Source of the DNA: JAFGLZ01 sp964390905
Lineage (GTDB): Bacteria > Planctomycetota > Phycisphaerae > UBA1845 > JAFGLZ01
Direction of reading: 5' to 3'
Assembly (NCBI GenBank): GCA_964390905.1
Contig: CAYMLO010000005.1
Span: 1 to 64,000, forward strand
DNA length: 64,000 bases
Shown here: positions 8,070 to 15,756 of the stretch, in pieces
Numbering within the stretch: the stretch's first letter is position 1
How the letters are laid out: each line of letters starts with the position of its first letter
Made by a program: the position numbers and the translations under genes
Notes under the pieces: generated by a model
Seen by the model: only the letters and a program-made list of their open reading frames with translations
Database searches by the model: none
What the model was told of the DNA's origin: nothing

Positions 8070-9569
8070 ATGAGACCCATCCCGTGCGCTGTGGTCCTGC
8101 TCGCCCTGGCCGCGTTTGCGGCTCGGTCTCCTGTCTATGGGGGCGACGCCTACTATGACCCCATCTATGACTACTCCGTCACCAGCGACGTCATGTACGG
8201 GTCCGCACCGACTCCCGGCGGGACCATTGACCTGCTGTGCGACATCTACCAGCCCGTGGACATCGGCCAAGGTCCCGTGCCGACGAATCGGCCGGCCGTT
8301 GTCATTCAAGACGGCGGCGCATGGACGTCGGGCAGTAAGACGAATGGGCGTGTGGTCCACCCAGCTCGATACATCTGTCAACGCGGCTTCACGGTCATCA
8401 TCACCGACTATCGGTACTGGGACATAGGCTACTACCTCGGCGGCTTCACCGGTGACACGGAGTTTGGCAGCCGACCTTACAGCGGCCTTGATTTCCCGTG
8501 GTATCTGTCGGTCTTCCCCGGGGAGGAAGTCATCCGGTGTGGTATCGAAGACTTCGCGGTCGCCGTGGCCTGGGTGCGAGACAACGCCGCGTCCCTGGGC
8601 ATTGACGCCAACAAGATCTGCGCTTGCGGCGGCTCGGCGGGCGGCATCAATGTGCTCTGCAATCAGTACAACAACACCCCCGTGCCCGCTCGCTACGCCG
8701 CCCAGGCCGTCATGTGCGTGGTCTCGACGATGTACGGCAATTGGGACCGGATCAACGCAGGCGCGCCGCCGGCGTTTATGTTGAACAACATCCTCGACCC
8801 GGTCATCTGGTACACGCCAGACATCCCGGACTTCAACGATCGGCTGACCGCACTGGGTATCTACCACGAACAGTGGTTCCAGGAGGCCGAGGTCAACCAC
8901 GACTTTGACTACAACGAGATCATCGACGGCGTGCCCATCATGGAGCGCATGAAGGACTACTGCTGCTATCACCTTGCGGGCGGTCCTTTGCAGGTGGGCT
9001 ACACGCTGGCGCTTTCGGCGAACCCGCCGGGCGCCGGGGGGATTGTTGCCGACCCTCCGCCGCGCGGCGACGGCACCTATGCTGCCGGGACGGTCGTGAC
9101 GTTGACGGCCGATCCGGCCGAGGGATACCTCTTCAGTGCCTGGTCGGGCGGCGCTTCGGGGTCGAGCAACCCGGTCGGGGTGACCATGGACGCCCACAAG
9201 GCCGTCACCGCAAACTTCGTCCAAGGCCGGACGCTCGCGTTGGACGTGGTGAACGGCAGTTGGGGAACGATCACGGTGGACCCCAATCAGCCGCTGTATC
9301 TGCCGGGCACGCCGGTGACATTGACGGCGGCTTCCGTAGAGGGCAAGTCGTTTCGGGAGTGGACCGTCTGGGACGATCCGAATCGGTACCCCGATGCGAA
9401 TTACGCAGTGGTCGACTCCAATCTGGTGTTGTACCTGGCGATGGATCACGACTACGCGGTCCAAGCGGCGTTCAAGTGCGGCAGCGGCGTGAGCGAGGTG
9501 CTCCCGCTGCTCGCGATCGGCCTGGCCGCGCTGGGGTTCATCTCACGCAGGGCGCTGCGAAGGCGTTGA
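8070..9569 (+). CDS. secreted alpha/beta hydrolase (esterase) with InlB-like repeats and a Cys-Gly-Ser-Gly C-terminal tail
   Basis: A 499-residue exported protein. Signal peptide about 1-24; an alpha/beta-hydrolase domain about 30-330 with AVVIQDGGAW (oxyanion region) and the nucleophile motif GGSAGG (187-192, Ser189). Two divergent InlB B-type repeats follow (YTLALSANPPGAGG...VTANF, then LALDVVNGSWGTITVDP...VQAAF). The last 30 residues are CGSGV...LPLLA, a hydrophobic stretch and an arginine-rich end. This tail and the preceding repeat are closely matched at the end of the protein at 45329, suggesting a cell-surface sorting signal. The hydrolase is probably a carboxylesterase of the BD-FAE type. 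ATG 8070 has GAGGAGG upstream. It converges on the glycosyltransferase gene. Confidence 0.85.
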   Translation: MRPIPCAVVLLALAAFAARSPVYGGDAYYDPIYDYSVTSDVMYGSAPTPGGTIDLLCDIYQPVDIGQGPVPTNRPAVVIQDGGAWTSGSKTNGRVVHPARYICQRGFTVIITDYRYWDIGYYLGGFTGDTEFGSRPYSGLDFPWYLSVFPGEEVIRCGIEDFAVAVAWVRDNAASLGIDANKICACGGSAGGINVLCNQYNNTPVPARYAAQAVMCVVSTMYGNWDRINAGAPPAFMLNNILDPVIWYTPDIPDFNDRLTALGIYHEQWFQEAEVNHDFDYNEIIDGVPIMERMKDYCCYHLAGGPLQVGYTLALSANPPGAGGIVADPPPRGDGTYAAGTVVTLTADPAEGYLFSAWSGGASGSSNPVGVTMDAHKAVTANFVQGRTLALDVVNGSWGTITVDPNQPLYLPGTPVTLTAASVEGKSFREWTVWDDPNRYPDANYAVVDSNLVLYLAMDHDYAVQAAFKCGSGVSEVLPLLAIGLAALGFISRRALRRR

Positions 9570-9661
9570 CCGGGTTCCCGCAGTAACCAGACCGGTGATA
9601 CCTATAGGGCCCTCGGTTCCGCAAGAGCCGCGGGCCATGCCACGCATCGGAGGGGGTGTTT

Positions 9662-11275
9662 CTACGGAGCGATCTTGTGGCGACGCCTCTGGCCCGGCTT
9701 GGGCTTGCGCAAGACGTAGAGGAAACTGGGTCTCCGCTTCACGCCGACGCGGGGCCAGAACGCCTTTTCGTCCTCGACGACGCTGCCCTTGAACTCGTAG
9801 CGGGCGTTGAGGGCGCGCTTCAGCACGGGGAGGTCGTCCCCCACGATGAGGCGCCATCCGCGGTGGTCGAGGATGACCGCGGCGAAGATGGGCTCGGCGA
9901 TGAGCGCCCTGTTGAGGTCGAGCGCCAGCTTGCGTCGCTTCTCGGACGGCTTGCTGCGAAGCACGTCGTAGATCGACATGGCGTGGGCGTAGGTGTTCCT
10001 GCCGGCCAGGGCGGGCAGGACGCTGTAGGTCGGGACGAAGACCTCGCCTTCAATCCCCTTGACCAACTTGACCACGTCCCTTCCCGCTTGGACGTCAGAC
10101 GCGGTCGGGATCTCGGGGGTCGGACTGTAGTAGCAACTGGCGAATTGGATCGCCGCCAGGACGTACACGAAGATCCCCAAGACGTTCGCCCTGCCGGGTT
10201 CCCCGCCTTCCGACGGGGTCGCCGGAGCGCCGCGCGGTCCGGCCGCGTGCGACAGGATGAGGTGCACGCCCAGCCCGAAGTAGACGGCGATCGCCGCGTA
10301 CGCGGGCATGAGGACGTTCGCGTAACCCCGCGCGTGAAAGCGCGTGGCCCAGCTCACGGCGAGCATCGAACACAGGAACAGGCCGAAGAAGATGACGTCA
10401 TCGCGCCTTGCCTGCAGAAGCCGCAAGACCGGGTAGAGCATCGCCACGCCGAACGCGATCGCCATGCATCGGCAGATGTCCTTGCTCCAGAACCGCACCA
10501 TCGCTTCATAGTCGATCGTGTGCTGTCTGGGGAGCTCGTACACGTAGAACCAATACCATCCGTCGCTCAGCCGGTTCAACAGCAGCGTCGCCCCACCGGC
10601 GACCAAGACGAAGACACACAGAAAGATGGCTTTCCTGTAACCGGACTTGGCCAGAATGCAGTAGACCCCCAGAGCCGCCGCGACGAAGAGCGCGGTCTGC
10701 TTCGTCAGGAACGAGAGGGCAACGAGAACGGCCGCGGCGCAGAGGGACGGTGCCGACGAGCCGGATCGCGCAAGATAGACGCCGCCCAACAAGAGCACGA
10801 GGAAGAAGGAATCCACACGACCGATGTCAAACCACGCGCCGCTGGGGTGATAGGCCGCCGCGAAGAGCGCGGCGGACAGGAAGCCATGGAGCGGGTGGCC
10901 GGTCTCGCGACGCACGAAGCAGAAGATCAGCGCCAAGCATCCTATCGAGGAGACGAAGGACACCAACCGCAGGGGCAGGAACCCCGCCCCGACGACCTTG
11001 CTGACGGCCGCGGAGACGTAGAAGTAGAGCGGCGGATAGATGGCCGGAACGAACTCGATCGAGGGTTCGACGTAGAGGTCCTTCCCGTCGAGCACCCTTT
11101 GGACGAGGTTGACGGCCTCGCCCTCCATCCATTCGAGTTCATGCGGGTAGGACATCCTGCCGAGCGCGACGTAGAGATACAGCAGGAAGTAGAGCACTCC
11201 AAGGCCCAGCACCGCGTACCGCAGGAAGGCCGGTATCGTCGCGGGCGCCCGGTCTTCCGGTTGCGGGGACTCCAT
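9662..11275 (-). CDS. polytopic membrane glycosyltransferase (GT-C, GT39/ArnT-like)
   Basis: A 537-residue integral membrane protein with about ten or eleven hydrophobic spans and the N-terminal signature of GT-C enzymes: after the first span, RMSYPHELEWMEGEAVNLVQ supplies the acidic residues of the first periplasmic loop, and VPAIYPPLYFY is the conserved patch after it. GT-C enzymes transfer sugars from polyprenyl-phosphate donors in the periplasm to lipids or proteins. A soluble C-terminal part (from about residue 380) includes PEIPTASDVQAGRDVVKLVK and a basic tail. The start is ATG 11275 with AAGGAAC upstream. No other glycan-biosynthesis genes adjoin it, so the acceptor is unknown. Confidence 0.8.
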   Translation of the reverse strand: MESPQPEDRAPATIPAFLRYAVLGLGVLYFLLYLYVALGRMSYPHELEWMEGEAVNLVQRVLDGKDLYVEPSIEFVPAIYPPLYFYVSAAVSKVVGAGFLPLRLVSFVSSIGCLALIFCFVRRETGHPLHGFLSAALFAAAYHPSGAWFDIGRVDSFFLVLLLGGVYLARSGSSAPSLCAAAVLVALSFLTKQTALFVAAALGVYCILAKSGYRKAIFLCVFVLVAGGATLLLNRLSDGWYWFYVYELPRQHTIDYEAMVRFWSKDICRCMAIAFGVAMLYPVLRLLQARRDDVIFFGLFLCSMLAVSWATRFHARGYANVLMPAYAAIAVYFGLGVHLILSHAAGPRGAPATPSEGGEPGRANVLGIFVYVLAAIQFASCYYSPTPEIPTASDVQAGRDVVKLVKGIEGEVFVPTYSVLPALAGRNTYAHAMSIYDVLRSKPSEKRRKLALDLNRALIAEPIFAAVILDHRGWRLIVGDDLPVLKRALNARYEFKGSVVEDEKAFWPRVGVKRRPSFLYVLRKPKPGQRRRHKIAP

Positions 11276-11358
11276 TGGTTGTTCCTTCCGGGCCTCGTGT
11301 GGGTATCGGCGGCGGGTCCCTGGCTATACGCAGGTCCGTCCGCGCTGGAAGCACGGGC

Positions 11359-11388
11359 ATTCTACCCACGCAGCCGGCGCGACAACAA
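11359..11388 (-). promoter_or_regulatory. possible promoter for the glycosyltransferase gene
   Basis: On the minus strand TTGTTG (11383-11388) and TAGAAT (11359-11364) are 18 bases apart; the -10 matches five of six consensus positions, the -35 only three. The implied leader to ATG 11275 is about 78 nt. Confidence 0.3.
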
Positions 11389-11416
11389 GCGGCGCGTGGC
11401 ATGCGCCACGGTCGCG

Positions 11417-11453
11417 TGACGGGTGGCATGGTCCACGCTTGCGTGGCCATGTG
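11417..11453. repeat. short dispersed motif (GTGACGGGTGGC...GCTTGCGTGGCCATG), copy 1
   Basis: GTGACGGGTGGCATGGTCCA followed by CGCTTGCGTGGCCATG recurs, slightly shortened, at 22042 (GTGACGGGTGGCCCATGCTT then GCGTGGCCATG). The inner part folds as a hairpin (TGGCATGGTCCACGC / GCGTGGCCATG). It lies in the gap between the divergent glycosyltransferase and phosphorylase genes. Confidence 0.6.
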
Positions 11454-11550
11454 GATTGCCGACTGGGTTCGGACAAGCGGTTATCTCGGAGCGCGGCGCA
11501 TGGTAGGATGGGCCTGACCGGGATTCGGGTTGGTGGTGCAAGGAGACCGC

Positions 11551-12345
11551 ATGCGCTACATCACGCCGGAGCATTGCATCCAGAATCGGCTGGGGGATCG
11601 CCCGCGGCCGGAGTGGTCGGCGGGGCTGTTGGTCTTTCGGGATCATGCGCATTCTCAGCATGTGCTCGAGGCGTTCGGGAACGTCCGGCCGGTGCAGTAT
11701 TCGTTGCTGTACAACCTGACCCACGCCGCGATCGAGCCGTTCGTCTTTGAGGCCGACGTCGGGGGACGGACGATCGTGATCGTGACGCGGTGCGTCTGGG
11801 GTGGGCCGCAGACGGCCATCCTCGTCGAGGAGCTCGCCGCGCTTGGGGTGCCGCTGGTGGTCGGCTATGGCGTGGCGGGCAGTATCGATGCGGATCTGCC
11901 GCAGGGGACGTTCGTCGTGGCCGATTCGTCCATTCCCACCGATGGGACGAGCCGGGCGTATGGGGCTGAATCCGACCAGGCCGCCGACGCGTCGCTCGTT
12001 GAGGCCGCGATCGCGTCGGCCGGCGACGCGGGCTGCGACATGAAGCGCGCAAGGGCAGTGACGGTGGATGCGCTGTACCGGGAGACGCAGGAACTCGTCG
12101 ATGAATTGCGGCGTCGTGGCGGGCAGATCATCAACCTCGAGACCTCGCCGCTGTACGCGGCGTGTACGGTCTGTGGCATCCGCAGCGTCTGGCTGGGATA
12201 CGTCTCCGATTGTCTGGTCGACGGCAAGTGGGATGACTGGTTCGCCGATCTCGGCACGACGGCCCGCACCGCAGCGCAAGTCTGCCGGACGCTTCTGGAA
12301 AAAAGGGGACATTCTACTTTTCCAACGCGTTCGGCAGAAAAGTAG
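11551..12345 (+). CDS. phosphorylase-superfamily protein (nucleoside phosphorylase/nucleosidase-like)
   Basis: A 264-residue cytoplasmic protein of the PNP/UDP phosphorylase superfamily, which cleaves N-ribosidic bonds of nucleosides with phosphate or water. Visible signatures are the glycine-rich GYGVAGSIDADLPQGTFVVADSSIPTDGTSRAYG segment, which follows the family pattern G-x-AG-x-(L/I)-x-(5)-G-D-(V/I)-(V/I), and IINLETSPLYAACTVCGI, where Glu and the small residues form the sugar/base site (family ME-x-A-x(6)-A). ATG 11551 has AAGGAG upstream. Oddly, its last 14 residues (KRGHSTFPTRSAEK) and the stop codon are encoded by the 60-bp inverted repeat at 12300, so the natural C-terminus has been replaced or extended. 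Specificity cannot be read from sequence alone. Confidence 0.82.
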   Translation: MRYITPEHCIQNRLGDRPRPEWSAGLLVFRDHAHSQHVLEAFGNVRPVQYSLLYNLTHAAIEPFVFEADVGGRTIVIVTRCVWGGPQTAILVEELAALGVPLVVGYGVAGSIDADLPQGTFVVADSSIPTDGTSRAYGAESDQAADASLVEAAIASAGDAGCDMKRARAVTVDALYRETQELVDELRRRGGQIINLETSPLYAACTVCGIRSVWLGYVSDCLVDGKWDDWFADLGTTARTAAQVCRTLLEKRGHSTFPTRSAEK

Positions 12346-12359
12346 AATGTCCCCTTTTT
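12300..12359. repeat. 60-bp inverted repeat (AAAAAGGGGACATTC arms), copy 1
   Basis: Two perfect 22-base arms (12300-12321 and 12338-12359) around a 16-base spacer; the right arm ends in CCCCTTTTT. It overlaps the 3' end of the phosphorylase gene and carries its TAG stop. The stem followed by a T run also resembles an intrinsic terminator in both directions. The second copy is at 13584 with the same arms and the same spacer length but a different spacer sequence. A REP/BIME-like element is likely; no transposase of the REP-associated type is seen in the window. Confidence 0.9.
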
Positions 12360-12388
12360 ATGGCCCTTTTTCTGGAGGTCGATGGACG

Positions 12389-13579
12389 ATGAACGCGTGT
12401 CGACGTTGCCTCGTGGTGTTGATGATGGGTTTGGGCCTGGCGCCCGGGTTGGTCGGGGGCGCTGAGCGCGAGACCAGTCCGTGGGACTTGGCGGCGCTTC
12501 ACAAACCGCCGGACGTCGAATGGGGCGATCGCGATGGGCCGGTTCGGTCCCTTCACTACACCGGCGAGCCGTATCGCGGGCGTCCGACGCGGGTGTTCGC
12601 GTACTACGCATCCCCGAAGACCACATCGGCGAAGCTGCCCGGGATGGTGCTCGTGCACGGGGGTGGGGGCAAGGCGTTCCGCGAATGGGCCGAGCTGTGG
12701 GCCAAGCGGGGCTACGCGGCCATCGCGATGGACCTGGCCGGCAAGGGGCCGGACGGCAAGCGACTGCCCGACGGCGGCCCCGATCAGACGCACGTTCAGA
12801 AGTTCGACGACATCGCCGGCGGCGTGAAGGCGGCTTGGCCATACCACGCCGTGGCCAACGTCATCCGAGCCCACTCGCTGCTGCGAAGCCTGCCCGACGT
12901 GGATGGCGACCGCACCGGCGTCACGGGCATCTCGTGGGGCGGATACCTGACGTGCATCGTGGCCGGCCTGGACGATCGGTTCAAAGTAGCTGTCCCCGTC
13001 TACGGCTGTGGGTTCCTGCACGAGAACAGCGCATGGGTCGACGTCCTGGCCAAGATGTCGACCGCCGAACGCAAGCAATGGATCGAGACGTTCGACCCGT
13101 CGAGGGCGTTGCCCGGCTGCCGAATGCCGATGCTGTTCGTCAACGGCACGAACGACTTCGCCTACCCGCTCGACAGCTATCAGAAGAGCTACCGCCTGGT
13201 CCGCGGCCCGCGGACGCTGTGCGTGACGGTCGGCATGAAGCACAGCCATCCGCATGGCTGGGCGCCGAAGGAGATCGGCCTGTTCGTCGATTCGGTCCTC
13301 CGGCGAGGGGCGCCACTGCCCCGCGTCGCCAGCGACCGCCGCGCCGGCAAACAGGTCACGGTCGCGTTCAAGGCTGCCGTTCCCATCCAATCCGCAGCCT
13401 TCCACTACACCACCGACCGCGGTGCGTGGAAGGAGCGCCGCTGGCACAGCCCGCCGGCCCGCATCGAGGCCGACCGCGTCACCGCGACGCTGCCGACCGA
13501 GAAGGGCATCGTCTACTTCCTGACGATCACCGATCGGCGCGGCGCAACGGTGTCCACGGAACATCGCACACTCGACTGA
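12389..13579 (+). CDS. secreted alpha/beta hydrolase, acetyl-xylan-esterase/dienelactone-hydrolase type
   Basis: A 396-residue protein with signal peptide (about 1-25, CLVVLMMGLGLAPGLVGGA). The alpha/beta-hydrolase core has LPGMVLVHGGGGKAF (oxyanion strand), the nucleophile elbow GISWGGYL, MPMLFVNGTNDFAYP (acid residue) and VGMKHSHPHGW (histidine). A C-terminal beta-rich domain (from about residue 310) follows, as in planctomycete and verrucomicrobial hydrolases annotated as acetyl xylan esterase or prolyl oligopeptidase family. It is expected to deacylate polysaccharides outside the cell. ATG 12389 has TGGAGG upstream; a nearby ATG at 12382 is out of frame. The gene is bracketed by the two 60-bp inverted repeats and has little room for its own promoter. 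Confidence 0.85.
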   Translation: MNACRRCLVVLMMGLGLAPGLVGGAERETSPWDLAALHKPPDVEWGDRDGPVRSLHYTGEPYRGRPTRVFAYYASPKTTSAKLPGMVLVHGGGGKAFREWAELWAKRGYAAIAMDLAGKGPDGKRLPDGGPDQTHVQKFDDIAGGVKAAWPYHAVANVIRAHSLLRSLPDVDGDRTGVTGISWGGYLTCIVAGLDDRFKVAVPVYGCGFLHENSAWVDVLAKMSTAERKQWIETFDPSRALPGCRMPMLFVNGTNDFAYPLDSYQKSYRLVRGPRTLCVTVGMKHSHPHGWAPKEIGLFVDSVLRRGAPLPRVASDRRAGKQVTVAFKAAVPIQSAAFHYTTDRGAWKERRWHSPPARIEADRVTATLPTEKGIVYFLTITDRRGATVSTEHRTLD

Positions 13580-13583
13580 CCGG

Positions 13584-13643
13584 AAAAAGGGGACATTCTA
13601 CTTTTTTGCTGGGGGCGCCGGAAAAGTAGAATGTCCCCTTTTT
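13584..13643. repeat. 60-bp inverted repeat (AAAAAGGGGACATTC arms), copy 2
   Basis: Perfect 22-base arms at 13584-13605 and 13622-13643, spacer 16 bases. It begins five bases after the stop codon of the esterase and ends immediately at the stop codon (TCA on this strand) of the convergent minus-strand gene, so it fills the intergenic space completely. The T run at each end and the convergent setting make it a plausible bidirectional terminator. Confidence 0.9.
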
Positions 13644-15590
13644 TCAGTGGGTCACATGCTCGGGGGATTCCCAATCGCCGGTGAATCCGGGCATCCCCTT
13701 GACGCGGAACATGCCTCGTTCCAGGTCGAAGTCGGCCACCACGTCGTTGGCAAACGTGACCCGTTGGCGGGTTCGTTTGGGATTGAGGAACTGGTGCGTG
13801 GTCATCTCGGCGTAGCACACTTTCTGGTAGTAGGCGTGCCACCGCTTGAGCCAGCGGATCCGGCGGTTCATCTTATCGGTTCCCCAATCGTCGGGCGTGA
13901 TGTGACGACTGCCGCCGGGCAGCCAGTTGTGTGAGGGCATGGCGGCGTACATGAGCTCGTAGAGACGCGGATGCCGATCAGCGTACCAGTCGTATTTCCC
14001 CTCGTTGTAGTAGCCGCCGCCGGAGAAGTGGGCGGCGTAGCAATCGTGGAAGACGAGCGGGACGAGGGGGATCGGCTCGGCGTCGCGCAGCCGGTCGCTG
14101 GACCAGTCGGTGAAGAAGAAGAAATCGCAGTCGGCGATGCTCCAGAACCGGGCCAGCTCGGCGCCGGGGACGATGCCGCGTCGGCGGGTCTCGCGGAAGC
14201 AGGCGGTCTGGGCCTCGTACGTCTGTCGGCGGCTGACCGGCCCGCCCGCCTTGGACCCATGTTCCGGATGCCCGCTGAAGGCGGAGTAGCCGTCGAAGTA
14301 GAGGGCCTCGAGCGAAAAGCCCTTCTCGGTGAGGCTATCGAGCATGCGCTTCAGGGCCCAGACGGCATGGGCGTCGCTAAGGGCGGGCCACTTTCCGGTG
14401 GCCTTGGCCGGGTCGTAGGCGGGGGCGTCCTTGAAGTACACGTTGGGGTTGACCATGACCTTGATCGGACAGCCCAGGTCGTGGGCGGCCCGGGCCATCT
14501 TGTTGGCCGCCGGCCAGCCGCCGGGAACGGGCGTCGGCTGCAGGAAGCCCTGCCAGCCTGCGTCGGGCGGGCGGTTCGGGGCGTATCCCTGGGCAGGCCA
14601 CTTGGGAAAGAAGAAGGTGACCGGCAGGCCGGCCTCCTTGAACCGGCGGATGTTGTCCAGCGCCTGGCCGTACGCCTCCGGTTCCCAGCCGGTCCAGCGG
14701 TACTCGATGCCGGCCAGGTATCGCTTCAGCGCCGGCGTCTTTGCGGCCTGCTGCTCGAGCGTGCGGAACTGGCCCCGATCGATCAGGGACTGCCGATACG
14801 CCTTTGCCATCCCGACGTGGTCCATCTTCTCGGCGAAGCGGAACCGCACCCGCCGAGCGTACCCGAGCTTGCCCAGCGACGCCTCCCAGTCCAGCGACAG
14901 GACCGTGCCCGTGCCCGGCGTGTGATGGACCGACACGCGGGCATCCCACCAGGTCTCGATGATCTGATAGCAGGCCCGGTCGCCCCGGAGGATGCCGAAC
15001 AGGGGCAGGCTGTAGGCCGCGCCGACGAACCCGTTCAACGCGACTGGCTTGGCCGCATCGGCCCGGATCAGATAGCCCGAACCGTGCGGGACGACCACGT
15101 AGGTATCGGCCGCAGGTTCGGTCTTCCAGTCGTACAGGCCGGCGACGCGCTCGACCGTGTCTGTCCCGCCGACTTGTTCGATCTGCACCAATAGCTCGCC
15201 GTGTTTGGCCAGCGCAAGGATGACCTCCACCTCGACGTCGGTCCCCGGCAGCGCCCGCAGGCGGACGCGATGTCCCTTGTGTGTTCCGTCGTTGTAGTCG
15301 GCGATCACCCGATCAGCGGCGCTGCCGAGAGGGAACCTTGGCGGCGGTTCCCTGGCGTCCGATCCCGCGGCGCGGACCCCGACCGCGGGCGGGCTGGTTG
15401 CCATCGTCTGCCAGACGGGTTCGGTCGGTCCCTGGTACACCTTGAAGGTCAGGTCCTCATCGACGCCCACGGTGACGGCGTCGCCCTTGAGGAGGAGCCA
15501 GTGTTCTGGGGCAGACGACGCGTGTGACGTTCCCGCTGCAGCGCTCATGATCAGCCCCAGTCCCACCACAAGACGCGATTTCCTGCGCAT
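13644..15590 (-). CDS. secreted glycoside-hydrolase-like (beta/alpha)8 protein
   Basis: A 648-residue exported protein (signal peptide about 1-25, LVVGLGLIMSAAAGTSHA). An N-terminal beta-sandwich region (about 30-280) precedes a barrel-like region: IEYRWTGWEPEAYGQALDNI, VTFFFPKWPAQGY, IKVMVNPNVYF, LEALYFDGYSAFSGHPEH, then IVPGAELARFWSI and CDFFFFTDW. The Asp of ALYFDGYS and the Glu of GAELARF sit at strand ends where glycosidase nucleophile and acid/base residues are usually found. The arrangement resembles GH101/DUF5696-type proteins but I cannot name the family with confidence. The start is ATG 15590; AAGGGG lies about 11 bases upstream. It is divergent from the Tat-exported barrel protein at 15757, so the two probably share a control region. 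Confidence 0.7.
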   Translation of the reverse strand: MRRKSRLVVGLGLIMSAAAGTSHASSAPEHWLLLKGDAVTVGVDEDLTFKVYQGPTEPVWQTMATSPPAVGVRAAGSDAREPPPRFPLGSAADRVIADYNDGTHKGHRVRLRALPGTDVEVEVILALAKHGELLVQIEQVGGTDTVERVAGLYDWKTEPAADTYVVVPHGSGYLIRADAAKPVALNGFVGAAYSLPLFGILRGDRACYQIIETWWDARVSVHHTPGTGTVLSLDWEASLGKLGYARRVRFRFAEKMDHVGMAKAYRQSLIDRGQFRTLEQQAAKTPALKRYLAGIEYRWTGWEPEAYGQALDNIRRFKEAGLPVTFFFPKWPAQGYAPNRPPDAGWQGFLQPTPVPGGWPAANKMARAAHDLGCPIKVMVNPNVYFKDAPAYDPAKATGKWPALSDAHAVWALKRMLDSLTEKGFSLEALYFDGYSAFSGHPEHGSKAGGPVSRRQTYEAQTACFRETRRRGIVPGAELARFWSIADCDFFFFTDWSSDRLRDAEPIPLVPLVFHDCYAAHFSGGGYYNEGKYDWYADRHPRLYELMYAAMPSHNWLPGGSRHITPDDWGTDKMNRRIRWLKRWHAYYQKVCYAEMTTHQFLNPKRTRQRVTFANDVVADFDLERGMFRVKGMPGFTGDWESPEHVTH

Positions 15591-15756
15591 CCTCGGTCGC
15601 CCCTTCGTTGTCGTCGGCCAGTGCCCACGGACGCCCCGACCCGGCGAGAAGGTACCCCCTGGACCCTGCCCCAACAAGGCGTTATCGTTCCCGTCGTGGT
15701 CCTCCGGGCGTGGCCGATCCTGTCCCATTAACTCGCCCTTCGCAAAGGAGACGGAC

